Shown one piece after another: positions 52,405-60,455 of a stretch of 64,000 nucleotides of DNA. Under the pieces are notes generated by a model. That model saw nothing but the letters and a program-made list of their open reading frames with translations, made no database searches and was not told the origin of the DNA. The DNA is taken from the NCBI GenBank assembly GCA_016125255.1, contig WGMD01000002.1, positions 372,001 through 436,000 on the forward strand. The letters run 5' to 3'. The position numbers were made by a program, and so were the translations under genes. The stretch's first letter is position 1. Every line of letters begins with the position of its first letter. The stretch is from Planctomycetota bacterium (GTDB taxonomy: Bacteria; Planctomycetota; Phycisphaerae; Phycisphaerales; Zrk34).

Positions 52405-53139
52405 TCAGAAGTTAAAGATCGCGTCGAGAATCTTGGTGAGGATGCCCTTACTGTTGGCCTTGCGGAGTTCGCCCTCATGCGTCTTTTTCACGCGCAGGTC
52501 GAACATCTGCGTGCTGAGCACGGAGTTGTCGGCGGTGACGTCTTCGGGCCGGGCGTAACCGGTCACGGTGATGGTCAGCTTCTCCGAGTCGTTCTGAATG
52601 TACGTGCGGGCTTCGAGGGTCAGATTGCCGTTGGGCTTGATGTCGACGATGCGGGCGGTGAGCCGGGTGGTGAGCGAGTCCTTGCGTTCGTAGTCGCCGG
52701 AGCCCTCGAACTTGTTGTCGGTGGTGAGATCGACGCCGGGGAATTCGCCGTTGGGCCCGCCGCCGTCGCCGGCGCTGATCTTGCCCTTGAGCAGGTCGGT
52801 GAGTCGGACGGTCGGGAAGGCATTGACCTTGGCCTGATTCTTGAGCTTCTTTTCAGTGTTGAGGGTCGATTCGAGCGTGGCGGTGGACTGTTCGCGGATG
52901 ACGATCGTGACGAAGTCCTGGACGCTGAAGCGGCGGGGCTCGGGGACGAGCACGGCGGTGTATGAGGCGGCCTCCATCTGCGGATTGCGGATTAGGCCCT
53001 GCTGTCCGCGCTGCATCGAAAGCTGCGGCGGATGCACCTCGGTCGTGACATACAGACTCGACGACTGCGCCATCGCCGCGGCGGTCATGCTCACGAGCAG
53101 CACGCCGATGCGCATCAGATGTCCGACTTCATCGTGCAT
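52405..53139 (-). CDS. flgH: flagellar L-ring protein FlgH without a lipobox
   Basis: 244 residues from ATG 53139 (AGGAG 5 bases upstream; an internal ATG at 53115 is also possible). Core landmarks are normal: FSVQDFVTIVIREQSTATLE, DYERKDSLTTRLTARIVDIK, PNGNLTLEARTYIQNDSEK and TVTGYARPEDVTADNSVLST. The N-terminus has a signal peptide (IGVLLVSMTAAAMAQ) but no cysteine, and no Cys occurs anywhere in the protein, whereas FlgH is a lipoprotein in most Gram-negative bacteria. The ring must be held in the outer membrane some other way. Confidence 0.93.
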   Translation of the reverse strand: MHDEVGHLMRIGVLLVSMTAAAMAQSSSLYVTTEVHPPQLSMQRGQQGLIRNPQMEAASYTAVLVPEPRRFSVQDFVTIVIREQSTATLESTLNTEKKLKNQAKVNAFPTVRLTDLLKGKISAGDGGGPNGEFPGVDLTTDNKFEGSGDYERKDSLTTRLTARIVDIKPNGNLTLEARTYIQNDSEKLTITVTGYARPEDVTADNSVLSTQMFDLRVKKTHEGELRKANSKGILTKILDAIFNF

Positions 53140-53141
53140 GA

Positions 53142-54218
53142 TCACTCCTGCTTTTTGCCCACGTCATCGGGATTGCCGGTGACGGTGACGACTTCCTGAT
53201 TGCCGCTGACGCGCGCCTGGTATTCGTCGCGCGTGCGTTCGATTTTGACGGTGATGAGCTGGTTCATCTGCCCGTCGTCCATCGCCCGGCCGACGGTCTT
53301 GACGACCAGCGCCCCGGCCAGACAGCGGACGGTGACAAGTTGTCCGCGCTTCACGAGCACGGGTTCCTGCACGTCGGCGGGGTAGAGCGGTTCGCCGATG
53401 TTGACGACGCCGACGGACTGAAGCCCGATGATCTTGCCCGCATCGGCGAGCGGTTCCTTGACGAGCGAATCGAGCCAGAGCGTTTTGGTTTCCACATCGT
53501 CGTCGACGATGGTCTGCCCGCGGGCGAGGGTGCGTTTTGCGATGACGACCGGGCGCTGCACTTTGACCATCGCGCGCACCCGATCGTTGCCGACCACCTG
53601 TTCGCGTTCGTAGCGGCGGAGACTGAGCGTGAGGCGGCCGACGACGTTGCGGCCGATGGGCTCGATCTCGAAGCGGTACTTGGCGAGCGACTGATTGAGC
53701 ACCGCATCCTGTGCATCGTCGAAGCTGATCTGGATTTTCGCCGGGTCGGAGCCGACCTGGTCGGTGATCCACTGCGTCAGGTACGCGCGAAGCGAAGGCC
53801 CCGCGGGGAGGGCGGCGGCGTCGGGGGCGTTTTCGATTTTGACGACCGGCGGGAGCGCGTTCGCCGTCGGCGGCGGCGCCTCGTCCGCCGGAACCGTGGC
53901 GACAATCGATCGTTCGACGCGGGTCGCCATCGGGCCCCGCAGCATCACCTTGCCCCAGTTGACGTCTTTTTCCTGAAGGGCCCGGCGAATGTCGGCGAGT
54001 TTGAGCGTGATCGTCTTCTGCGAAGCGGCGATGGAGCCAACGGGAAGTTCGGCGAATGATTTTGCGATGTCGCCATCGAGTTGGGCGACGTCGGCGAGGG
54101 TGATCTGAGCCGCGTCGGGCTTGATCTCGACAAGCGGGCGCACGCTGATCACATCCGCCGCGGCGCCGGCGGCGACCGCGAGGGTGATGATCAGAATGGC
54201 GACGATGCGCTGCGCCAT
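53142..54218 (-). CDS. flgA: flagellar basal body P-ring formation protein FlgA
   Basis: 358 residues, longer than the usual 220-320. Signal peptide at about 1-22 (AILIITLAVAAGAAA). The C-terminal SAF-type domain is clear: VVIAKRTLARGQTIVDDDVE, PADVQEPVLVKRGQLVTVRC and LVVKTVGRAMDDGQMNQLIT. The N-terminal ~150 residues contain a Pro/Ala-rich linker (ADEAPPPTANALPPV) that is not typical. FlgA is a periplasmic chaperone for P-ring assembly. Gap to flgG is 3 bases. Confidence 0.92.
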   Translation of the reverse strand: MAQRIVAILIITLAVAAGAAADVISVRPLVEIKPDAAQITLADVAQLDGDIAKSFAELPVGSIAASQKTITLKLADIRRALQEKDVNWGKVMLRGPMATRVERSIVATVPADEAPPPTANALPPVVKIENAPDAAALPAGPSLRAYLTQWITDQVGSDPAKIQISFDDAQDAVLNQSLAKYRFEIEPIGRNVVGRLTLSLRRYEREQVVGNDRVRAMVKVQRPVVIAKRTLARGQTIVDDDVETKTLWLDSLVKEPLADAGKIIGLQSVGVVNIGEPLYPADVQEPVLVKRGQLVTVRCLAGALVVKTVGRAMDDGQMNQLITVKIERTRDEYQARVSGNQEVVTVTGNPDDVGKKQE

Positions 54219-54221
54219 GGT

Positions 54222-55031
54222 TTACGCCCGCCTCAGGTTGGAGACGACCTGCAGGGCCTGGTCGGCGGCCTGGATCGTCTGACTGTTCATCTCAAACGCC
54301 CGCTGCGATTTGATCAGCTCGACGAGTTCCTTGACGGGATCGACGTTGGAACCTTCGAGGAAGCCCTGCACGACTTTGCCCGCGCCGTCCTGGCCGGGGT
54401 TCGCCTGACCGGAGGCGCCGGCGGCGTCGGTGCGAACATAGATGTTCCCGCCGATCGGACGCAGACCTTTGGGATTGATGAAAACGCTGAGCTGAATCTG
54501 CCCCACGTTCTGCGGCTCGGTTGTGCCGGGAATCGTGGCGAAGACCTGACCGTCGGAGCTGATGTCGACTTTCGTCGCTTCGACGGGGATCGTCACCGGC
54601 GGCTCGATGCGCGGACCATCGGAATTGCCCAGCACCAGTTCGCCATCGGAGTTGACGAAGAAGTTGCCCGCCCGGGTGTAGCCGATGCCGTCGCCTTCGT
54701 TCTGAAGGATGTCCACGGCGAAGAAGCCCCCGCCGTCGATCATCAGGTCGGTTTCGTTGCCGGTCTTGATGGCCGAGCCCTGCTCGAAGCTGGTGTCGGT
54801 GTTGGAAATGCGGACGCCCAGACCGATGTGGATACCGGCGGGGCGTTTGTCGCCATTGGCGTTTTCGGTGCCGGGCTGGGCCTTGTCCTGATAGAGCAGG
54901 TCTTCGAAGTTGACGCGCTGCGATTTGAACGCGGCGGTGTTGACGTTCGCCAGGTTGTTGGAGATCACGTCAATCTGCGTGGACAGGGCGCTGAGGCCGG
55001 TCGCTGCGGAATGTAGTGCCAGAATCGCCAT
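54222..55031 (-). CDS. flgG: flagellar distal rod protein FlgG
   Basis: 269 residues. N-terminal rod motif (HSAATGLSALSTQIDVISNN, LANVNTAAFKSQRVNFEDL), central FlgG/FlgF domain with NTDTSFEQGSAIKTGNETDL and DGYTRAGNFFVNSDGEL-type segment (here GIGYTRAGNFFVNSDGELVL), and C-terminal EGSNVDPVKELVELIKSQRA, then FEMNSQTIQAADQALQVVSN. All hallmarks of FlgG. Ends with NLRRA. Follows flgF after a 65-base gap with a small hairpin-free spacer. Confidence 0.95.
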   Translation of the reverse strand: MAILALHSAATGLSALSTQIDVISNNLANVNTAAFKSQRVNFEDLLYQDKAQPGTENANGDKRPAGIHIGLGVRISNTDTSFEQGSAIKTGNETDLMIDGGGFFAVDILQNEGDGIGYTRAGNFFVNSDGELVLGNSDGPRIEPPVTIPVEATKVDISSDGQVFATIPGTTEPQNVGQIQLSVFINPKGLRPIGGNIYVRTDAAGASGQANPGQDGAGKVVQGFLEGSNVDPVKELVELIKSQRAFEMNSQTIQAADQALQVVSNLRRA

Positions 55032-55095
55032 GCGTTACGAATCCTTCAGTTCTTTGGCGGCGGGCCTCCATGCCCGCCGCGACGATCAGTCAACG

Positions 55096-55869
55096 TCAGG
55101 CCACCCGCCCGAGCACATTGACCGCTTTGTCCATGACCATGTCGTGGTAATGGATCAGGTTCGCGTTGGTCGTCACCGCGCTGGACGCCGAGATCATCTC
55201 GAGCATCTGCGTCACGGGATCGACGTTCGATCCTTCGAGCTGGCCCTGCATGATGCGGGCGTCGGAAGGCGTCGCGTTCTTGAGCGCTGAATCGGAGACT
55301 TCCAGAAGGTCGCCGCCGAGGTGTTTGAGCGAAGCGGGATCGGCCACATCGACGAGTCGAATCCGGCCCACGACGGTCTTGCCCTGACGGATATCGCCGT
55401 TGGGCTCGATGTTGACGCGCTTGGCGGGATCGAGCGTGATGGGCTGGCCGGTCGTGTCGAGCACATCGTGTCCGCCGGCGGTGGTGACGAGTCGCCCGTC
55501 GGCGCCGAAGGTCAGTCGCCCGTCGCGCGAGAGGCGGGTGTGCACGCCGGAGGCGTCCTTGACCTGCACGGTGAAAAAGCCCGTGCCGCCGATGGCCAGA
55601 TCGAGGTCGTTTCCGGTGCGGATGAGCGGGCCTTCGGTGGTGTCGAGCTTGGTGGGCGCGACGAAGAGCCCGCCGCCGAGGCGGTCGAGCAATGCGTTGG
55701 CTTCATCGGCGCCGGGGTTTTCCTTGGACGCGGGCAGGCGCTGCATGAACGTGGTCAGGTCGCGCTTAAAGCCCATCGTCTGCACGTTCGCCAGGTTGTT
55801 GGCGGCCACATCCTGGCGGTGCATGTTGGTGAGCATCCCGGCGGCGGAGAGATAGAGCCCGTAGTTCAC
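55096..55869 (-). CDS. flgF: flagellar proximal rod protein FlgF
   Basis: 257 residues from GTG 55869 (GGAGG 7 bases upstream), overlapping the small ORF upstream. N-terminal rod motif NYGLYLSAAGMLTNMHRQDV, then AANNLANVQTMGFKRDL. Middle DLAIGGTGFFTVQVKDASGV, then HTRLSRDGRLTF. C-terminal QGQLEGSNVDPVTQMLEMIS, which lacks the R-A-(Y/F)E motif of FlgG, and position before flgG supports FlgF. Part of the rod between MS ring and distal rod. Confidence 0.88.
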   Translation of the reverse strand: MNYGLYLSAAGMLTNMHRQDVAANNLANVQTMGFKRDLTTFMQRLPASKENPGADEANALLDRLGGGLFVAPTKLDTTEGPLIRTGNDLDLAIGGTGFFTVQVKDASGVHTRLSRDGRLTFGADGRLVTTAGGHDVLDTTGQPITLDPAKRVNIEPNGDIRQGKTVVGRIRLVDVADPASLKHLGGDLLEVSDSALKNATPSDARIMQGQLEGSNVDPVTQMLEMISASSAVTTNANLIHYHDMVMDKAVNVLGRVA

Positions 55870-56075
55870 GATGTCACCTCCCCGTCGAGAAGCGTGTCAT
55901 CGCTCACCGCATGCCGGCGGTCGGTTCCACCGACCGCGCCGTGCATGCTGTTCAGGGACCGGGTGAGCTGGCGCATGTGCTCGTCGGCGGCGTCCTGCGC
56001 CATCTCGACGAGCAGCGAGCCGAGGCTCCGCCCACCGCTGTCCCGCATGATCTTTTTCCAGTTGCGTCCGTTCAC
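55866..56075 (-). CDS. small protein at the head of the flagellar operon, unknown
   Basis: 69 residues from GTG 56075 (GGAGG 5 bases upstream); ATG at 56087 is an alternative but without a site. The stop overlaps the flgF start as GTGA, so the two are translationally coupled. Hydrophilic (WKKIMRDSGGRSLGSLLVEM, AQDAADEHMRQLTRSL), no signal or membrane segment, with a helical middle. No recognised family. Its coupling to flgF makes a flagellar or regulatory role likely, but the sequence alone does not show one. Confidence 0.6.
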   Translation of the reverse strand: MNGRNWKKIMRDSGGRSLGSLLVEMAQDAADEHMRQLTRSLNSMHGAVGGTDRRHAVSDDTLLDGEVTS

Positions 56076-56163
56076 GGGTGCCTCCATGCACGCTCGGCCC
56101 GGCGGGCATACGCTGCCGCACCGTGGCGAAACGCACATGGCAAGAGCCGTGCCGAAACGGAGA

Positions 56164-56178
56164 GCGCCCGGCGTGCCA
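56164..56178 (-). promoter_or_regulatory. sigma-54-like site upstream of the flagellar operon
   Basis: Minus strand TGGCAC, five bases, GCGC: perfect -24 half and the GC of the -12 half, with correct 10-base spacing between GG and GC, but TT of TTGC is GC. About 90 bases before the first gene of the operon. Suggestive only. Confidence 0.35.
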
Positions 56179-56360
56179 AACCGCATGACACGCAAAAACA
56201 TCTGCAAAACAAGGCATTTTTGAATAACTCACACACTCCGGCCCGTTCCGCCGCCTTCGCGCAACACCTGCCGACGCCGCGCAACTTTCGCCGCCGATCG
56301 GCAGAAGCTGCGCGTCCGGCGACCCTGCTACAATGAACGCCTGCGATTCAGGAGTGACCT

Positions 56361-57488
56361 GTGAGCTTCGCCCCGATCGGTGAAATTCTCGATGAGCTGC
56401 GTGCCGGCCGGATGATCGTGCTGGTCGATGACGAGCAGCGCGAAAACGAAGGCGACCTCGTCGCCGCCGCCGATCGCATCACCGCCGAAACCGTCAACTT
56501 CATGACCAAGTACGCCCGCGGCGTCCTGTGCGTCGCCCTCGAAGCCGCGGCCTGCGATCGACTGGACCTCACGCCCCAAAGCCCCGTCAACACCGCCCAG
56601 CTTGGAACCGCGTTCACCGTCACCGTCGACGCCGCCCCGCGCTTCGGCGTGACCACCGGCGTCAGTGCCGCCGACCGCGCCACGACGATCCGCCTCCTCG
56701 CCGATCCCGCTACGCACCCCGCCGATCTCTCCCGCCCCGGGCACATCAATCCGTTGCGCGCCCGCGAAGGCGGCGTCCTCGTCCGCACCGGGCAGACCGA
56801 GGGCTCCGTCGATCTGTGCCGCCTCGCCGGCCTGCCGCCCGCGGGGGCGATCATCGAAATCATGAACGACGACGGGTCCATGGCCCGACTGCCCGAGCTC
56901 AAAGTCCTCTGTGAGCGCCATCATCTGAAGATGTGCACCGTCGCCGACATCGTCGCGTACCGACTCGGACGCGAAAAGCTCGTCGAACGCATCGCCGAGG
57001 TACCCATCGACACGGAATGCGGTCCGTTCCGATTGATTGCGTATCGAAGCATGGTCGATGCCCTGCCGCATGTCGCGCTGGTCACCGGGCGCGTCGGGCA
57101 GCAGGAGATCACCGACCCGGTGCTCGTGCGGGTCCATGCACAGAACATTCTGACGGACGTATTCGGCACGAAGCTGACGCCGACCGGCGGCTCGCTCCGC
57201 GAGGCGATGCGTCTCGTTCAGACCGCCGGCGAAGGGGCCGTCGTCTACATGCGTCAGGACGCCATGGGCTCGGGCCTGCTCCGCCGGCTCCAGTCGCTCG
57301 ACGAATCTCAGGCCCCGGCCGTCCAGCGTGAAATGTCCGCCGAAACCGCCACGAACATCGGCATCGGCTCCCAAATCCTCCGCGACCTGGGCATCCGCAA
57401 ACTCAAGCTGCTGGCCAACAATCCGCACCACTACCACGGCTTAGAGGGCTTCGGCCTGAGCATCGACGAGTTCGTCAAAATCGGGTGA
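56361..57488 (+). CDS. ribBA: RibBA-like protein with metal ligands missing in both domains
   Basis: 375 residues from GTG 56361 (AGGAG 6 bases upstream). N-terminal DHBP synthase domain (about 1-200) with DDEQRENEGDL, TGVSAADRATTI and RPGHINPLRAREGGVL as usual. However, the GHTE metal-ligand His is Gln (residue 145, RTGQTEGSV). C-terminal GTP cyclohydrolase II-like domain (205-375) has the general lay-out (IGIGSQILRDLGIRKLKLLA, ending HGLEGFGLSI), but the zinc ligands are gone: HAQN at 259-262 in place of HSEC, and TPTGG at 273-277 in place of RCDCG. Also GRGIGL is replaced by AMGSGLL. Riboflavin pathway membership is by homology; both activities are doubtful. Confidence 0.85.
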   Translation: MSFAPIGEILDELRAGRMIVLVDDEQRENEGDLVAAADRITAETVNFMTKYARGVLCVALEAAACDRLDLTPQSPVNTAQLGTAFTVTVDAAPRFGVTTGVSAADRATTIRLLADPATHPADLSRPGHINPLRAREGGVLVRTGQTEGSVDLCRLAGLPPAGAIIEIMNDDGSMARLPELKVLCERHHLKMCTVADIVAYRLGREKLVERIAEVPIDTECGPFRLIAYRSMVDALPHVALVTGRVGQQEITDPVLVRVHAQNILTDVFGTKLTPTGGSLREAMRLVQTAGEGAVVYMRQDAMGSGLLRRLQSLDESQAPAVQREMSAETATNIGIGSQILRDLGIRKLKLLANNPHHYHGLEGFGLSIDEFVKIG

Positions 57489-57503
57489 CATGCCGGCGAG
57501 GCC

Positions 57504-58127
57504 TTACGCGGACTCGGTCAGATTCATGAGGCGCGCCACGTCAGTCATCAGGCCGTTGGCGGTCGTGTCGTTGAGGCCGCCGGCCAATTCGTAGCTCTTG
57601 CCGCCTTCTTCTGCATTGACTGAGAAAGCCATCTTCGAGGCACGGATGCGGTCGTTCATCCGGTCGACCGCCTGGATGTTCGCCTTCGAGTTGGAGGTGA
57701 TGGCGATTTCGTAATCGGTGTCGATGGCGTTCTTGATGATCAGGCGATGCAGGTCATCACTCTTGAAGGTTCGGCCGTTGGACTCGATGGCGTCGGGCGA
57801 GACACGGAACTGCATGGCGTGGCGATGCATCGCGGGGCGGGCGTCCCGGAGCGTCATCCAAAGCCCCAGCGCCGCCACCAGGAACCCGACGAACTGCACC
57901 CAGACCCACGGGAAAACCATGAGAACGAGTCCGCCGCCGACGATGGGGAAAATCGCGGCCCCGTTAATCGAGCCCCGGCCGGGCGTGACCTCGAAGCGCG
58001 TCCACTGGCCGTCGTTGGTTTTCGTGTAGCTGCTCTGGGCCGGCAGCTTCTTACGCTGCGTGATGAAGTACGCGAGCTCGGCAATCAGCACCAGCAATAG
58101 AAAAACGAATAAACCGATTGAACCCAT
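57504..58127 (-). CDS. membrane protein, function unknown
   Basis: 207 residues from ATG 58127 (AGGGCGG upstream; upstream in-frame codons are AT-rich leader). One N-terminal membrane segment (residues 3-22, LFVFLLLVLIAELAYF), a short loop, then two further segments at about 55-100 (AAIFPIVGGGLVLMVFPWVW, FVGFLVAALGLWMTL). The C-terminal half is cytoplasmic (MHRHAMQFRVSPDAIESNGR, AVDRMNDRIRASKMAFSVNA). No family recognised. Convergent with the RibBA-like gene. Confidence 0.7.
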   Translation of the reverse strand: MGSIGLFVFLLLVLIAELAYFITQRKKLPAQSSYTKTNDGQWTRFEVTPGRGSINGAAIFPIVGGGLVLMVFPWVWVQFVGFLVAALGLWMTLRDARPAMHRHAMQFRVSPDAIESNGRTFKSDDLHRLIIKNAIDTDYEIAITSNSKANIQAVDRMNDRIRASKMAFSVNAEEGGKSYELAGGLNDTTANGLMTDVARLMNLTESA

Positions 58128-58425
58128 CAGCGACCGCCCTTCATGTGTGTTGAGAAAAAAAGATGGCACGAAACCGGTAGCACGATTGAAAAGACACAAC
58201 GCGGATCGGACGGTCAGAATAGTAAAGCGACCGAGCGGTCCACGCAACACTTATTTCTTGGAATCACAGTCGTTTACGACGAAACCTTGTTAACTAATTC
58301 GGATCAGCGGGCAACGAGCCGCTTCGGGACTTTGTGATCGTGAGAACGGTGTCGATTTGATGGCTAACCGACAGGCCTTACGGCCCGACGTCCGGACATT
58401 GATGGGTTGCACATTCTCGAATTGT
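58128..58425. other. gene-free stretch
   Basis: About 300 bases upstream of the membrane protein gene, AT-richer than average (AGAAAAAAAGA, GTTAACTAATTC). It presumably contains the promoter of that gene; no clear consensus was chosen. Confidence 0.4.
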
Positions 58426-58740
58426 TCAATCCGCCCCGTCGCGGCTGACCGTGCCCGGCAAATGAGCCCGTTCGCGCAGTTTTTTACGGATGGCGGCGGG
58501 CATATCAGGGCCGAAGGTCGGGGGCCAGGGGGGCCCGTAGGTCATGTCGGGGGAATGGTAGAGTGTCGGGTTATAGGCCGGTCGGGGTCGGGGCGGGGGG
58601 TCGAAATGGTGCTGAATCTGGGCCCGCTCGGCGAACTGGCGACCGACTTTTTCAGCGCCTTCGACGGCCTTGATGAACATTTGTCGAAAAAATCGCCGCC
58701 GATCTGCCGATACATCTTTGGACTTGTCGTTTTCGGCCAT
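58426..58740 (-). CDS. small basic/proline-rich protein, unknown
   Basis: 104 residues with a GGAGG site 5 bases before the ATG, which supports this strand over an overlapping plus-strand frame. N-terminal half basic and helical (DRRRFFRQMFIKAVEGAEKV, GRQFAERA); C-terminal half Pro-rich (DPPPRPRPAYNPTLYHSPDM, PPWPPTFGPDMPA). No signal peptide. The RRxFF stretch weakly resembles a Tat motif but lacks a hydrophobic core. Unknown function. Confidence 0.6.
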   Translation of the reverse strand: MAENDKSKDVSADRRRFFRQMFIKAVEGAEKVGRQFAERAQIQHHFDPPPRPRPAYNPTLYHSPDMTYGPPWPPTFGPDMPAAIRKKLRERAHLPGTVSRDGAD

Positions 58741-58752
58741 GAGATCCTCCGC

Positions 58753-58781
58753 GCTGCGGTGGAAACGGGTTTGTGTATAAT
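58753..58781 (+). promoter_or_regulatory. possible sigma-70 promoter of the lipoprotein gene
   Basis: A perfect TATAAT at 58776-58781, 27 bases before the ATG. The -35 region at 17-base spacing (GCTGCG) is poor, so the element is weak or needs an activator. Confidence 0.45.
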
Positions 58782-58808
58782 CATAGGGTACTCTAAGCGA
58801 GGATTCGT

Positions 58809-59222
58809 ATGAAGCGTCTGATGATTGCCATGTTCGCCGTCCTGCTCGCCCTGTCCGCCGGCTGTTCCACGAACTTCCCGTACGGCACGAGCTGGGACCG
58901 GCACAATTTCGTGTCCACGCCGAATATGCCCCTGTCGCTGTCGCTGGTCGACACCGTGACGGGCCAGACGGTCTGGACGCTGGACATCCCGGTGAACCAG
59001 CAGGCGGTCGTGGATCTGGAGCACAATCAGGACTGGGTCGCGGCGCAGTCGCCCGCCACGCCGGCCCACGAAGTGCGCTGGAAGGTCATGTCGCTGGGGA
59101 CGCTTGCGGACAACGTCGACAACCATCAGAAGCTCAACGGCAACCCCGTGCTGCTCAAAGTCATGATCCGTGATAAGACGGGCGCTCCGACGACGCCGAC
59201 CGCCGCCGCGACCGCGCCCTGA
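58809..59222 (+). CDS. lipoprotein, function unknown
   Basis: 137 residues from ATG 58809 (AGCGAGG 7 bases upstream). Classic lipoprotein signal: MKRLMIAMFAVLLALSAGC, with lipobox LSAGC and Ser at +2, which favours the outer membrane. The mature part is a small beta-type domain (LSLSLVDTVTGQTVWTLDIP, VNQQAVVDLEHNQDWVA) with an Ala/Thr-rich end. Family not recognised. Next gene is clpS, 21 bases after the stop, same direction. Confidence 0.8.
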   Translation: MKRLMIAMFAVLLALSAGCSTNFPYGTSWDRHNFVSTPNMPLSLSLVDTVTGQTVWTLDIPVNQQAVVDLEHNQDWVAAQSPATPAHEVRWKVMSLGTLADNVDNHQKLNGNPVLLKVMIRDKTGAPTTPTAAATAP

Positions 59223-59243
59223 TGTGACGACAGGAAAGATGCC

Positions 59244-59567
59244 ATGACCGATACCGCCAAGTCCGATCAAGCCGGCGCCGCCGCGACGGTGGAGCGCCGC
59301 CCGCAGGCCGCCCCGCCCAAGCCCAAGCAGCTTCCGCCGTACAAGGTGCTGCTCCATAACGATGACGTGAACACGATGGAGTACGTCACCGAGACGATCT
59401 GCAAGCTCACGCCGATCGGATGGAACGACGCCCGCGGCAAGATGCGCGAGGCCGACCGCACCGGTGTCGCCCTGCTGCTCGTGACCCACAAGGAGCGCGC
59501 CGAACTCTATCAGCAGCAGTTCGCCTCCAAGTCCCTCACCGTCACGATCGAACCCGACGGCGAATGA
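59244..59567 (+). CDS. clpS: ATP-dependent Clp protease adaptor ClpS
   Basis: 107 residues. A disordered N-terminus (about 25 residues, Ala/Pro-rich) is followed by the ClpS core: PYKVLLHNDDVNTMEYVTET, then TGVALLLVTHKERAELYQQQ and LTVTIEPD. The HNDD-x-(N/T)-x-(M)EYV binding pocket for N-degron residues is intact. It delivers substrates with bulky N-terminal residues to ClpAP. No clpA is beside it. Confidence 0.93.
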   Translation: MTDTAKSDQAGAAATVERRPQAAPPKPKQLPPYKVLLHNDDVNTMEYVTETICKLTPIGWNDARGKMREADRTGVALLLVTHKERAELYQQQFASKSLTVTIEPDGE

Positions 59568-59588
59568 CCCGCCGCTCGCCGCTTTGCC

Positions 59589-59600
59589 GCCGCTTGCGGC
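59589..59600. repeat. REP-like palindrome between convergent genes
   Basis: GCCGCTTGCGGC followed by TTAG, identical core to the copies at 1592, 18416 and 41943. It touches the TAA stop of the biotin ligase gene. Confidence 0.55.
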
Positions 59601-60359
59601 TTAGCACTTGTTCCCCAACTCCCCCGCCGCGATCAGCGCCCGTTCCGCGCCCGATTCATCACTGACGATCAGCTCCCCCCGCTCATTCAGATTGATGATG
59701 CGCACCGTCGCCTCGCCGTCGCGATGGCGCACCTTGACCGTCCGCCCGATCATCTGCGTCATCGACAGCCACATCGACCGCACGTCCGCCCCGCCGTCGA
59801 GCAGCATCTCCATCTGATTGAGCCACGCCGCGAGCATCGCTTCCGTCGGCACATCCCTGCCGATCACCTGCCGCAGCGACACGGCCGTGTCCGCAATCGC
59901 GCCCTCGAACTGCGTCTGCCGCAAGTTGACCCCGAGCCCGACGATCGCCGCCCGCTCCCCGCCCGGCGCCCGTGCCGCTTCGACCAGAATCCCCGCCAGC
60001 TTCCGCTCGTCGATCATCACATCATTGGGCCATTTCAAATGGGACCTCACGCCCCACTGATCGCGCAGCGCTCCCGCCAGCGCAATCCCCGCCAAAAGCG
60101 GCAAAACCTCCCAAACCACCGGCTCCACCAGCACCAGCGAACACCACAACCCCGCCGCCTCCCCCGAAACCCACGTCCGCCCACCCGTCCCCCGCCCCCC
60201 CGTCTGCGCCCCCGCCGCAAACACCCAACCGTCCGCACACGCCCCCGCTTCCACCGCCGCTCGCCCCCGCGTGTTCGTCGAATCCGTTACCCCATGCCAC
60301 ACCACCCGCCGTCCCAACCGCCGCGCCGAAAGCAATCCCTGCATATACCCCACATCCAT
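59601..60359 (-). CDS. birA: biotin-[acetyl-CoA-carboxylase] ligase without a DNA-binding domain
   Basis: 252 residues from ATG 60359 (GGAG 10 bases upstream). Ligase motifs: TDSTNTRGRAAVEAGAC, AGAQTGGRGTGGRTWVS (the biotinyl-AMP loop, with GG in place of GRGRRGR), SHLKWPNDVMIDERKLAGIL and a C-terminal SH3-like domain. The N-terminal winged helix of E. coli BirA is absent, so it should be a ligase only. It lies divergent to the operon that ends in a biotin-dependent carboxylase, so the two are functionally linked. The last residues are NKC. Confidence 0.9.
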   Translation of the reverse strand: MDVGYMQGLLSARRLGRRVVWHGVTDSTNTRGRAAVEAGACADGWVFAAGAQTGGRGTGGRTWVSGEAAGLWCSLVLVEPVVWEVLPLLAGIALAGALRDQWGVRSHLKWPNDVMIDERKLAGILVEAARAPGGERAAIVGLGVNLRQTQFEGAIADTAVSLRQVIGRDVPTEAMLAAWLNQMEMLLDGGADVRSMWLSMTQMIGRTVKVRHRDGEATVRIINLNERGELIVSDESGAERALIAAGELGNKC

Positions 60360-60419
60360 CAAAGCACCGCTCCGCGTTCCCCGCCTTCCACTCCCCACTC
60401 CGAACTCCCCATGCCGCAC

Positions 60420-60455
60420 TTGACACAGTGTTACGTTTCACTAAAAATGTAACAC
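60420..60455 (+). promoter_or_regulatory. promoter with a 28-bp inverted-repeat operator, leaderless start
   Basis: TTGACA at 60420-60425 and TAAAAAT at 60442-60448 form a -35/-10 pair with 16-17 base spacing. Inside it is GTGTTAC (60428-60434), 14 bases, GTAACAC (60449-60455), a perfect inverted repeat of 28 bases in total. The ATG of the NikR-like gene follows directly at 60456. A transcript starting 7 bases past the -10 would begin at the A of that ATG. No Shine-Dalgarno is possible. Confidence 0.7.

Noticed and set aside
54081-55016. 311-codon plus-strand frame opposite flgA/flgG
   Set aside because: Shadow of conserved flagellar genes; no ribosome-binding site or domain.
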